A stretch of 64,000 bases of DNA from Micromonospora gifhornensis. GTDB lineage: Bacteria; Actinomycetota; Actinomycetes; Mycobacteriales; Micromonosporaceae. Position 1 is the stretch's first letter. Each line of letters starts with the position of its first letter. Below the pieces are notes generated by a model. That model was not told the origin of the DNA. It was given only the letters and a program-made list of their open reading frames with translations, and did not search any database. Both the position numbers and the translations under genes were made by a program. The DNA lies in NCBI RefSeq assembly GCF_016863515.1, contig NZ_BOPA01000027.1, forward strand, positions 62,001 to 126,000, read 5' to 3'. This document shows positions 8,285 to 16,797 of this stretch, one piece after another.

Positions 8285-11200
8285 ATGAGACTTCCCGCCC
8301 TCGCCGCTTCGCTGGCCGCAGCGGTCGGCCTGAGCATGATCACGCCCGTACCGGCGTCCGCCGCGGAGCCGGATCCCGGCGCCGCCGCCAAGATCGCCTC
8401 GAATCTGAAGGACCGCTTCCGCACGGAGCCGGCGTCCGACTTCTGGATCACGTTCGACACCAGCGCCGACCTCGGTCCGGCGAAGAAGATCACCGACTGG
8501 GCCGCTCGTGGGCAGTTCGTCCACGACGCGCTGACCACCGCGGCGAAGACGTCGCTGGCATCCGTGTCCGGCGAACTCGACCGGGCGGGCGTGACATACA
8601 CCTCCTACCCGATCGCGAACACCGTGCTCGTCAAGGGAGGCACCGAGAAGCTCGCCCTCGACGTGGCGGCGAGGGCGCAGGTCGCCGAGGTCCACGCGAC
8701 GCCGCAGGTCGCGCTTGTCGATCCGGTGGAGGAAAAGGTCCCGGCCGACCAGGCTGCCCGCCCCGCCGCCCCGAAGTCCGCCGCCGCCCCGAAGTCCGCC
8801 GCCGAGCCGGTGACCGGCTCGTGGGGGCTGGATGCCATTCACGCCCCCGAAGCCTGGGCGATGGGCGCCACCGGTGCGGGCATCACCGTGTCGAACATCG
8901 ACTCGGGTGTGCAGTTCGACCACCCCGCTCTGCTGCACAGTTACCGTGGCACCGGGCCCGACGGCACCGTCGACCACAACTACAACTGGATGGCCACCCG
9001 GGGCCCGTGTACGGGCGTACCGTGCGACGACGACGGGCACGGCACGCACACCATGGGCACCATGGTCGGCGACGACGGCGCCCAGCGCATCGGTGTCGCG
9101 CCGGATGCCCGGTGGATCGCGACCGACGGCTGCTGCGCCAGCAACGGCGTCGAATCGCTGCTGCGCTCCGGCTGGTGGCTGCTCGCCCCGACCGACGTCC
9201 AGGGGAACAACCCCGATCCGGCCAAGCGCCCCCACGTCATCAACAACTCGTGGGGACAGACCGTCGAGGGCGACTTCGACGATTTCTTCCGGGCCATCGA
9301 CGAGGCGTGGAGCGCCGCCGGCATCTTCAGCGTCTGGGCATCTGGCAACACCTCGCCGTACGCGGCCTGCGACACCGTCTCCTCTCCCGGCGCCGCCGAG
9401 AGCGCCTACTCGGTGGGCGCCTACGACTCGGACGGCCGGCTCGGGTCGTTCTCCCGCAAGGGCGAGGGAGAGAATGGCCGGATCAAGCCGGAGATCTCCG
9501 CGCCGGGCGTCAACGTCCGTTCGTCGTACCCGAACAACAGCTACGTCGAGGCGTCCGGCACGTCGATGGCGGCACCCCATGTGGCCGGCGCGGTCGCGGC
9601 GCTGTGGAGCTACGACCCGACCCTCGTCGGGCAGGTCGAGCGGACCCGCCGCCTGCTCGCCGAGTCGGCGGTCGACGTCGATGACACCGAGTGCGGGGGC
9701 ACCGCCGAGGTCAACAACAAGTATGGGGAGGGCCGACTCGACCTCGTACGCCTGCTCGAACTCGCGCCCCGGCTGGGTGGCACCCTCACCGGTGTGGTGA
9801 CCGCCGACGGCGCGCCGGTCCCCGCCGCCGAGGTGACGATCAGCGGACCGTTCAGCCGGTCGATCGGCACCGACACCGACGGCCGGTTCACGACCAACCT
9901 GCCGGCCGGCGACTACCAGCTCAGCACGAAGGTTTTCGGCTATCTGACCGCGACCGCGAACGTCACGATCTCGCTCGGCGAGGACACCTCGGTCAAGCTG
10001 CCGCTCACGGCCGCCGCCCGGCGCGACATCAGCGGCACGGTCGTCGACGACACGTCGAAGCCGGTCCCGAACGCTGACGTCTCCGTCAACGGCACGCCGC
10101 TGAAGCCGGTACGTACCGATGCCGACGGCGCGTTCACGATCACCGGGGTCCCCGAGGGCCGGTACGCGCTGAGTGTCAGGCCCAACGCCTGTTTCTCGCC
10201 CACGACGGTGCCGCTGACCGTCGGCGCGCAGAACCAGCCGCTGACGATTCCCGTCGGGCTCGTCGTCGACGAGGGCGGCTACCGCTGCGCCGTCTCTGAC
10301 GGTGAGTATCTGCGCGGCACCGACCCGGTCACGTTCACCAGTGGCGTGTGGACGACGGTGAAGCTGCCGTTCCCGGTCGCGCTCTACAACAGCAGCCACG
10401 ACACCCTCGGTGTCGGCCTGCGCGGCGTGATCTCCCCGGACACCAGCACCGGGCCCGGCACCGGCGGCGCGGGCATCTTCCCCTTCTACGTCCAGTCCCC
10501 GATGGAGTTCGCTCCCGGCGGAGGAGTCTTCACGGCAGCCACCACGGTCGGTGGCGAGGACGCCTTCGTCATCGAGTACCGCAACGCCAGGATCTGGGCC
10601 TATCCGATCCGCTCGGAGTTCACCGAGCCGGTCAGCTTCTCGGCGACACTCACCCGCTCGGGCACGGTGATCTTCGGGTACGGCGACGGCGTCGGGTCCG
10701 ACGACCCGGTGACCGCCGGCGTGCACGCCGTGACCGGGATACAGGGCTGGGCCGGCGTCGACGGCATCCGGTTCTCCGACCGCGCTGCGGTGCTGCGCCA
10801 CGGAATGATCGTCACCTACGACATGCCTGACTTCGGTTATCTCGACGCGACAGTCGTCGACCGCAACGACGGGCTGCCGGTGGCCGGGGCGACGGTCTCC
10901 TTCAGCAACGAGTCCGGGCTCGTGGAAGCCGTGACGACAAACGCACTGGGCACCGTGCATCGTCAGCTTCCGGTCGGCAACTACACCATGACCGTCGACG
11001 CGCCGAACTACACGACTGCGGCGTACCCCTTCTCCCTCGACAAGCTGTACGCGCGTGCCACGGTCGACGCGCGTCTGGCCACGGGTGTCGCCGGTCTGAA
11101 GGCCGACGGCCTCGACGCGGTGCTGGGTGCCGACCAGAACGGTGTCGGCACGCTGACGCTCACCAACACCGGCACCGCGCCGCTGACGTACCGCCTGGGT

Positions 11201-14200
11201 GAGGCCGCGCGTCACCCCGCCCTCGACGCCGCCGGCGCCACCCGGCGCACCGGCACGGGTGCGGCAAGCACCATCGACCTGGCCGCGTGGCGGGCCGGTG
11301 CGAGCGGCATGACGCCCTCGGACGTCGCCGGCACGGCGGCGGGCGGAACAGCGGCGCAGGCGGCGGGCAAGGTCGGCAAGACCGCCGGCGGAGAGGTCAT
11401 CACCCGGTTCCCCCTTCCGGGCAAGGACAAGGTGCCCACCGGTCTCGGGTACGACGGCGACGTCTGGGTCCACGACTACACCGCGCGGACCAACACCGCC
11501 TACACGGTGACGGGCAGGCCGACCGGGAAGGTCTTCGACGCGTCGTGGAACCCGGCGTACCGGGCGTTCGACATGGCGCTGGACACCAGGACCGGTGACA
11601 TGTGCCAGATGGAGGACAGCCCGGCCAGCTACATCCACTGCTTCGACCGGGAGACCGGTAAGAAGACCCGAGAGATCAAGGGTGACTGGTCCACGCTGCA
11701 GCTGACCGGACTCGCGTACAACCCGGGCCGGGACGTGTTCTACGTCGGTGGTCGGGCGAACGGCCGGATCGGCACCGTCGCCGGGACGTCGCACGACAAC
11801 CCGGGTGCGCTGCTGTCCTTCTGCGCCCCGCCGCTGCCGGAGGTGATGGGTCTGGCCTACAACCAGGCCTCGGACACCATCTGGTACACCGACCTCACCT
11901 CGGGCCGGCCCACCCGGCTGCTGCAGGTCGACCCCGACGACTGCTCGATGGTGAACGCGTGGTGGTTCCCGGGCCAGAAGGCGGGTCAGGGCGCCGGTCT
12001 CGCGACCGACGCGACCGGGGCGTTGTGGGCGGTGGACCAGGTCGCCGATGACGTCGTGCTTGTCGACGTCGAGGACGATCTGCTCACCGATCTGCCGTGG
12101 CTGTCGCTCTCCTCGACCGGCGGCACCCTCGCGCCGGGCGCGTCGACGACCGTCAAGGTTTCGATCTCCGCGAAGGGCACCAAGGCCGGCGTCCTCGGCG
12201 CGAACATCGTGGTGAGCTCCGAGACCGGACGCCAACCGAAGACGTACGTGCCGGTGACGCTCACGACCACGACGTACCAGGTCGGCATCAACGCCGGCGG
12301 CTCGTCGTTCACCGACGGCGCCGGCTACACCTGGTCGGCGGACCAGGCCACCCGCAACGGGGCATGGGGCTACGAGGGCAAGACGAAGGTTGCCTCCACG
12401 CGGTCCGCGATCGACGGCACCACCGACGACGCCCTGTTCCAGTCGCAGCGCACCACGCCGCACACGGGCCTGTTCTACCGCTTCCCCGACGCACCCAGGG
12501 GCACCTACGCCATCGACCTCGGATTCGCCGAGATCGAGAAGGTGGCCAGGGGGAAGCGGGTGTTCGACGTCCTGGTCAACGGAGCGCTGACCGAGTACGC
12601 GTACGACGCGGTGGCGGCGGTGGGGCCGAACACGGCCGACTGGCGTACCGCCGTCGTCGCCCACGAGGGCGGGCCGCTGACCGTGGAGTTGCGGGGTTCG
12701 AAGGGTCTGCGGGCCCCGACGATCGCCGCGCTGCGGGTCACGCTCGACCCCCGCGCGGACGCGGCGGAGCCGCAGCCGGAGCCCGAACAGCCGGAGCCGG
12801 GTCCGGTGCCGGTGTCCCCCGCGGGTCGCTCGTACTCGGTGAAGGTGACCGAGGGGCTCTACCGTCAGGGCACCGAAGAGTCGGGGTGGTACGGCGATGA
12901 TTCCTGCGGTGTGCTGTGGTTCGCCGCCGACCGGCTGTTCCCGTTCTACGACACGGCCTGGGACGGCGTGTGCGTGACGACGAACGGTGCGCTGACCTTC
13001 GACCGCACCAACACGCGGGGCACCAACGGCGCATTGCCGTCGTCGAGTCCGATCGACGCGATCTATCCGTTCTGGGACGACCTGATCGTCGACGACCGGG
13101 CCGGCATCCACCTCGGCACCACCGAGGTGGACGGGCTGGCGGCGCAGGTCATCGAGTGGCGCGATGTCGCCTTCTACAGTGACCGGTCGGCCCGGGTGAG
13201 TTTCTCGGTGACGCTTGTCGCCGACGGGCGGATCCAGATCGGGTACGGCGCGGGTGTGGGCGGCGACAACCCCCTCACCCGGGGGTCGTCGGCGACGGTC
13301 GGCGTGGAGAGCCTGACGCGCAACGCCGCGAGTCAGCACTCCTTCAACCAGCCGGTCCTGACAGCCGGTCTGGGCTTGGAGTACACCCTCCCGGCCGCGG
13401 GCACGATCGAGGGCACGGTCACCGACGCGAACGACGACAAGCCGATCGCGGGCGCGGTCGTCACCCTCACGGGGCCCGGCGGTGACCGGGTCATCACCAC
13501 CGACGCGAAGGGTCGGTGGAAGGCCCAGGCGCTGGTCGGCGAGAACACGGTGCAGATCTGGGCGCCGAACTACGTCGCGGCCAGCCGCCCGGTGACCATC
13601 GCCAGGAAGGATCAGGCGGAGGTGGTCGACGCGGCGTTGACCTCGGGCGTCGCCACCGTCGCCGCCGGTGACCTCGACTGGCTGCTCGGCCCGGACCAGA
13701 AGGCGAGCGCCGAGGTGACGGTGACCAACAGCGGCTCCGCGCCGCTCGAGGTGCGGCTCAGCGAGCGCAAGCGCACCGACGACGGTGGGCACGAGGCCGC
13801 CGACCTGCCGTGGCTGACCCTCACGGGTGCGGCCGCCACCGGCACGGTCACGCTCGCGGTCGGCGAGTCCACCACCGTCACGGCCACGGTCGACAACGCC
13901 GCCGTCGTACCCGGTGTGCTCGTCGGTGGCCTGCTCGTGGCGTCGAATGCCGGCAAGGGCGACAGCCAGCTCAGGTCGGTGCGCCTGGCGACCTCGGCCT
14001 ACTGGCGGGGTGTCGACGTGGGCGGGGCGGGGCACGTGGATGCCGACGGTTTCGTCTGGTCGCCCGACCAGGCCCTCGGCTCGCGGCCGTGGGGCCACGT
14101 CGGTGGCAAGGCACGGACCACCAAGGCCGACATCGCCGGTACGCAGGACGACGCGCTGTTCCGCACCCAGCGGACCGGTGAGACGTTCAGCTACGTGTTC

Positions 14201-14476
14201 ACGAACGCGCCCGCCGGGACGTACCGGATCGGGCTCGGCTTCGCCGAGATCGAGAAGGTCAAGCCCGGTAAGCGTGCCTTCGACGTCCTGGTCGGCGGCA
14301 AGGCCGTGCTGCACGACCACGACGTGCAGGCGAGGGTGGGTGAGCTGACGGCGGAGATGAACGCGGTGACCATCGTGCACGCCGGTGGCGACCTGACGAT
14401 CGAGCTTCGTCGCGAGAAGGGCGAGCGCGATCCGATTCTCAACGCCCTGAAGGTCCAGCAGGACCCGCGCCTGTGA
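8285..14476 (+). CDS. Secreted multidomain subtilisin-like (S8) serine peptidase
   Basis: A 2063-residue exported protease. It has a signal peptide (~1-28, ending PASAAEP), a propeptide/inhibitor-like region (~40-150) and an S8 catalytic domain with Asp206 (SNIDSGVQ), His252 (DDGHGTHTMG) and Ser427 (SGTSMAAPHVAG). The rest is an array of accessory modules: carboxypeptidase-regulatory-like beta domains (~496-575, ~580-650, ~850-930, ~1700-1780), two nidogen-like segments, NTGTAPL-type repeats and two malectin-like carbohydrate-binding domains (~1328-1488 and ~1905-2061). The second half largely duplicates the first. Start ATG 8285 has AAGGA at 8274-8278. A role in digesting glycosylated extracellular protein is an inference. 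Confidence 0.93.
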   Translation: MRLPALAASLAAAVGLSMITPVPASAAEPDPGAAAKIASNLKDRFRTEPASDFWITFDTSADLGPAKKITDWAARGQFVHDALTTAAKTSLASVSGELDRAGVTYTSYPIANTVLVKGGTEKLALDVAARAQVAEVHATPQVALVDPVEEKVPADQAARPAAPKSAAAPKSAAEPVTGSWGLDAIHAPEAWAMGATGAGITVSNIDSGVQFDHPALLHSYRGTGPDGTVDHNYNWMATRGPCTGVPCDDDGHGTHTMGTMVGDDGAQRIGVAPDARWIATDGCCASNGVESLLRSGWWLLAPTDVQGNNPDPAKRPHVINNSWGQTVEGDFDDFFRAIDEAWSAAGIFSVWASGNTSPYAACDTVSSPGAAESAYSVGAYDSDGRLGSFSRKGEGENGRIKPEISAPGVNVRSSYPNNSYVEASGTSMAAPHVAGAVAALWSYDPTLVGQVERTRRLLAESAVDVDDTECGGTAEVNNKYGEGRLDLVRLLELAPRLGGTLTGVVTADGAPVPAAEVTISGPFSRSIGTDTDGRFTTNLPAGDYQLSTKVFGYLTATANVTISLGEDTSVKLPLTAAARRDISGTVVDDTSKPVPNADVSVNGTPLKPVRTDADGAFTITGVPEGRYALSVRPNACFSPTTVPLTVGAQNQPLTIPVGLVVDEGGYRCAVSDGEYLRGTDPVTFTSGVWTTVKLPFPVALYNSSHDTLGVGLRGVISPDTSTGPGTGGAGIFPFYVQSPMEFAPGGGVFTAATTVGGEDAFVIEYRNARIWAYPIRSEFTEPVSFSATLTRSGTVIFGYGDGVGSDDPVTAGVHAVTGIQGWAGVDGIRFSDRAAVLRHGMIVTYDMPDFGYLDATVVDRNDGLPVAGATVSFSNESGLVEAVTTNALGTVHRQLPVGNYTMTVDAPNYTTAAYPFSLDKLYARATVDARLATGVAGLKADGLDAVLGADQNGVGTLTLTNTGTAPLTYRLGEAARHPALDAAGATRRTGTGAASTIDLAAWRAGASGMTPSDVAGTAAGGTAAQAAGKVGKTAGGEVITRFPLPGKDKVPTGLGYDGDVWVHDYTARTNTAYTVTGRPTGKVFDASWNPAYRAFDMALDTRTGDMCQMEDSPASYIHCFDRETGKKTREIKGDWSTLQLTGLAYNPGRDVFYVGGRANGRIGTVAGTSHDNPGALLSFCAPPLPEVMGLAYNQASDTIWYTDLTSGRPTRLLQVDPDDCSMVNAWWFPGQKAGQGAGLATDATGALWAVDQVADDVVLVDVEDDLLTDLPWLSLSSTGGTLAPGASTTVKVSISAKGTKAGVLGANIVVSSETGRQPKTYVPVTLTTTTYQVGINAGGSSFTDGAGYTWSADQATRNGAWGYEGKTKVASTRSAIDGTTDDALFQSQRTTPHTGLFYRFPDAPRGTYAIDLGFAEIEKVARGKRVFDVLVNGALTEYAYDAVAAVGPNTADWRTAVVAHEGGPLTVELRGSKGLRAPTIAALRVTLDPRADAAEPQPEPEQPEPGPVPVSPAGRSYSVKVTEGLYRQGTEESGWYGDDSCGVLWFAADRLFPFYDTAWDGVCVTTNGALTFDRTNTRGTNGALPSSSPIDAIYPFWDDLIVDDRAGIHLGTTEVDGLAAQVIEWRDVAFYSDRSARVSFSVTLVADGRIQIGYGAGVGGDNPLTRGSSATVGVESLTRNAASQHSFNQPVLTAGLGLEYTLPAAGTIEGTVTDANDDKPIAGAVVTLTGPGGDRVITTDAKGRWKAQALVGENTVQIWAPNYVAASRPVTIARKDQAEVVDAALTSGVATVAAGDLDWLLGPDQKASAEVTVTNSGSAPLEVRLSERKRTDDGGHEAADLPWLTLTGAAATGTVTLAVGESTTVTATVDNAAVVPGVLVGGLLVASNAGKGDSQLRSVRLATSAYWRGVDVGGAGHVDADGFVWSPDQALGSRPWGHVGGKARTTKADIAGTQDDALFRTQRTGETFSYVFTNAPAGTYRIGLGFAEIEKVKPGKRAFDVLVGGKAVLHDHDVQARVGELTAEMNAVTIVHAGGDLTIELRREKGERDPILNALKVQQDPRL

Positions 14477-14501
14477 GGTAGGCGTCCAGGGTCGCCGGTA
14501 G

Positions 14502-14547
14502 GGGTCAGGGTCTCCGCGGAACGGTTCCGCCGTGGAGGCCCTGACCC
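14502..14547 (+). terminator. Hairpin terminator after the subtilase gene
   Basis: GGGTCAGGG (14502-14510) pairs with CCCTGACCC (14539-14547), and inside it GCGGAA (14516-14521) pairs with TTCCGC (14525-14530), giving a long interrupted stem starting 25 bases after the stop codon. Confidence 0.75.
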
Positions 14548-14681
14548 GCGCCCGTGTTCGGGTGCCCGTCTCACCGTCCGTCGCTCGCGCCTCGGCGGGA
14601 CTGTCGGCGTGGCGGGCATCACCGGCAGACGCGCCGCAATCGCCACAAAGGCCAAAGCCTGCTCAGATGACATTGACGCTC

Positions 14682-14687
14682 TTGACA
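14682..14687 (+). promoter_or_regulatory. Candidate -35 element of the GH43-type gene
   Basis: TTGACA at 14682-14687 is followed by an AT-rich stretch (to ~14712) unusual for this genome and then by the first LacI-type palindrome. No single -10 hexamer at the right spacing is clearly best (TAGTTA at 14703 or TAACAT at 14707). Confidence 0.4.
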
Positions 14688-14724
14688 TTCTCTAGAATGC
14701 ATAGTTAACATGACCGTAATCGTG

Positions 14725-14736
14725 TTAGCGCTAACT
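14725..14736. promoter_or_regulatory. LacI-family operator O1 (GTTAGCGCTAAC)
   Basis: A perfect 12-base palindrome with the central CG typical of LacI/GalR-family operators. It sits just after the candidate promoter, about 205 bases before the GH43-type start. The identical sequence recurs at 14903. Confidence 0.75.
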
Positions 14737-14902
14737 GCGTGTCTGTCCGAGGAAACAGCATCGGATGCGACCGCACACTAATGGTCGCGCACTCACGGAC
14801 CGGCCCTGCGGAAACCCTCTCCTTTACCTTTAACGGTCGCCTCACCACCGACTAGTCACACCACAGGCCGGCCAACCCGAAAAACGGACTCTTCCGCTCG
14901 CT

Positions 14903-14914
14903 GTTAGCGCTAAC
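14903..14914. promoter_or_regulatory. LacI-family operator O2 (GTTAGCGCTAAC)
   Basis: Second exact copy of the 12-base palindrome, 26 bases upstream of the start codon and overlapping the probable 5' leader. Two operators 178 bases apart would allow repression by looping. No LacI gene is present in the window, so the repressor must be encoded elsewhere. Confidence 0.75.
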
Positions 14915-14940
14915 CCTGCCGAATGGAAGGTTAGGAACTC

Positions 14941-16695
14941 ATGGCTGACGAAAGGGCCGCCGGGAAGCGACGTCGAGGCATAGCGGCGATCGGCCTCGCT
15001 CTCGCGGTAGGCGTCGGGATAGGCCAACTGTCACCGGTGGCGCCGGCTGCGGCGGAAAAGCCCGAGAAGCCGGGGGCACAGGGCGTCGGACCCAAGACCC
15101 AGCTGGCCAAGGTGCCGCTGAGCGGCGTCGACATGACGCAGACGTACGTCAACCCGATCAACCTGCCGGGGATGGCGGTACGCAACATCGTCGGAACGAT
15201 GCCGCCCACCGACGCGAATGTCGCCAACACCTCGCAGATTCCCGCCAGCTTGAACCTGCCGACGTGGACGGCGGCGTCCGGACGGACCCTCTCCAGCCGG
15301 TCCAGCGTCGGTTTCACCAGGATCTCGGAGAACTCGGCGCGCACCGGGGCGGACTGGTCCGCGGTGAACGTCGACGGGACCATCTACCTCTACGCCTCCG
15401 GCGCCATGCAGAACGCGCCGAACAACAACCGCACCGTCTGGTCCACCACCGACTACCTCACCTGGACGCCGCACGAGATGAACCTGGGCCTGGTGGCGCC
15501 CACCGTCGTGCAGGTCGGCGACACCTTCTACATGGCCGGCAACAACACCCCGGTCTACCGAGCGGACTCCCCCACCGGCCCGTGGACCAGCATGGGCAAC
15601 TTCCTGCGCCCCAACGGCCAGGTCCTGAGCGTCGGCGACGTGCAGTTCTTCCTCGACACGGACGGCCGGCTGTACCTGACGTACAACATCGGCTCGCCGA
15701 TCATGGGCGCCGAACTGGACCCGAACAACCCTCGCCAGCTCATCAGCGACCCGGTGGTGCTCTGGACCTTCGACCCACGCCAGGAGTGGCAGCACATCGG
15801 CGACAACAAGGCCACCTACACGCACGGGTACGTGGAGGGTTCGCAGCTGTTCAAGCTGGGCGACACGTACTACCTGCAGGTCGCGTCCGGCGGGACGGAG
15901 TTCACCACGTACGCGACAGGTGTCATGACGTCGGACCGGCCGCTGTCCGGGTTCAAGGAGACGCAGCGCAACCCGATCGGCGCCGGCGACAACCACCCCA
16001 GCGCGGTGTATCCGAACGCCGGGCACGGCAGCTTCGTGGTCGACGCCTCCGGCAACCTGGTGTTCTTCTACACCTACGTCATCGCCTACGAGGAGTTCTT
16101 CGAGCGACGCCTGGGGATGGACGTCTGCACCGTGATTCCCAACGGTCCGCAGAAGGGTGCGATCGAGTGCGAGTTGTCCAACACGCCGCAGTTGGCTCCG
16201 GGCAGGAAGATCTCCGGCCGCGACGACGTCGGGCTCTACAACGTGGCCACCAACAGCCAGGCGTACTGGTCGAGCAGCTACGCGCCCGGACGTAGCCCGT
16301 ACTACGGCAGCGACCGGTCCCTGTCGACCTGGTGGGAGCCGGCCGACAACGACAGCACGCCCACCTACATCAGGGGCTTCGGCACGGTGTTCCACATCTC
16401 CGCAGCCCAGATCCAGTGGAAGGAACTCGGGCGCACGTTCACCAAGGACAACGCCGTGCAGTACACCCTGGAGTACAAGGACATTCCCACCAACACGTGG
16501 CGGACGCTTGTCGACCGGAGTACGAACACCACCGCGTACACGGCTGACTACGTCACCTTCGACCGGGTGCTGACCAACGCGGTCCGACTGAGGATCCTGG
16601 GTACGACCGAGAACGTGAAGGTCGGCGTACACGAGCTAGGCGTGTTCGGGGAGAACTACCACCTGGTCGCCTCCAAGGGCATGCTCACCCCGTAG
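14941..16695 (+). CDS. Secreted GH43-type glycoside hydrolase with discoidin-like C-terminus
   Basis: A 584-residue exported enzyme of the five-bladed beta-propeller family 43 (arabinosidase/xylosidase type). The signal peptide is ~1-38 (hydrophobic AAIGLALAVGVGIG, ending PAAAEK). The propeller (~100-400) shows NVDGTIYLYASG, APTVVQVGDTFYM, the probable acid-bearing GYVEGSQLFKLGDTYYL, GAGDNHPSAV and the typical GHGSFVVDASGNLVFFYTY. The C-terminal ~150 residues resemble an F5/8 type C (discoidin) carbohydrate-binding domain. Start ATG 14941 follows AGGA. Two LacI-type operators lie upstream. The exact linkage cleaved cannot be told. Confidence 0.85.
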   Translation: MADERAAGKRRRGIAAIGLALAVGVGIGQLSPVAPAAAEKPEKPGAQGVGPKTQLAKVPLSGVDMTQTYVNPINLPGMAVRNIVGTMPPTDANVANTSQIPASLNLPTWTAASGRTLSSRSSVGFTRISENSARTGADWSAVNVDGTIYLYASGAMQNAPNNNRTVWSTTDYLTWTPHEMNLGLVAPTVVQVGDTFYMAGNNTPVYRADSPTGPWTSMGNFLRPNGQVLSVGDVQFFLDTDGRLYLTYNIGSPIMGAELDPNNPRQLISDPVVLWTFDPRQEWQHIGDNKATYTHGYVEGSQLFKLGDTYYLQVASGGTEFTTYATGVMTSDRPLSGFKETQRNPIGAGDNHPSAVYPNAGHGSFVVDASGNLVFFYTYVIAYEEFFERRLGMDVCTVIPNGPQKGAIECELSNTPQLAPGRKISGRDDVGLYNVATNSQAYWSSSYAPGRSPYYGSDRSLSTWWEPADNDSTPTYIRGFGTVFHISAAQIQWKELGRTFTKDNAVQYTLEYKDIPTNTWRTLVDRSTNTTAYTADYVTFDRVLTNAVRLRILGTTENVKVGVHELGVFGENYHLVASKGMLTP

Positions 16696-16720
16696 TCCGG
16701 TTACCCGGGGCGAGGCAACG

Positions 16721-16754
16721 GGAGCGGGCGAGATCAACCGATCTCGCCCGCTCC
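16721..16754. terminator. Bidirectional terminator between convergent glycosidase genes
   Basis: A perfect 15-bp stem, GGAGCGGGCGAGATC (16721-16735) with its complement at 16740-16754, and a four-base loop AACC. It lies between the two converging stop codons and would serve both transcripts. Confidence 0.88.
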
Positions 16755-16797
16755 TTCGTGTGGCGGTTTCCGCACCGCCTCGGCGTACCTGTGCCGG

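Noticed and set aside
8051-14380. A 6.3-kb open frame on the minus strand (2109 codons) opposite the subtilase gene
   Set aside because: Its product is Arg/Val/Gly/His-rich low-complexity sequence with no domain. It arises because G/C third positions on the plus strand suppress stops in this antisense frame. The plus strand has a complete S8 domain.
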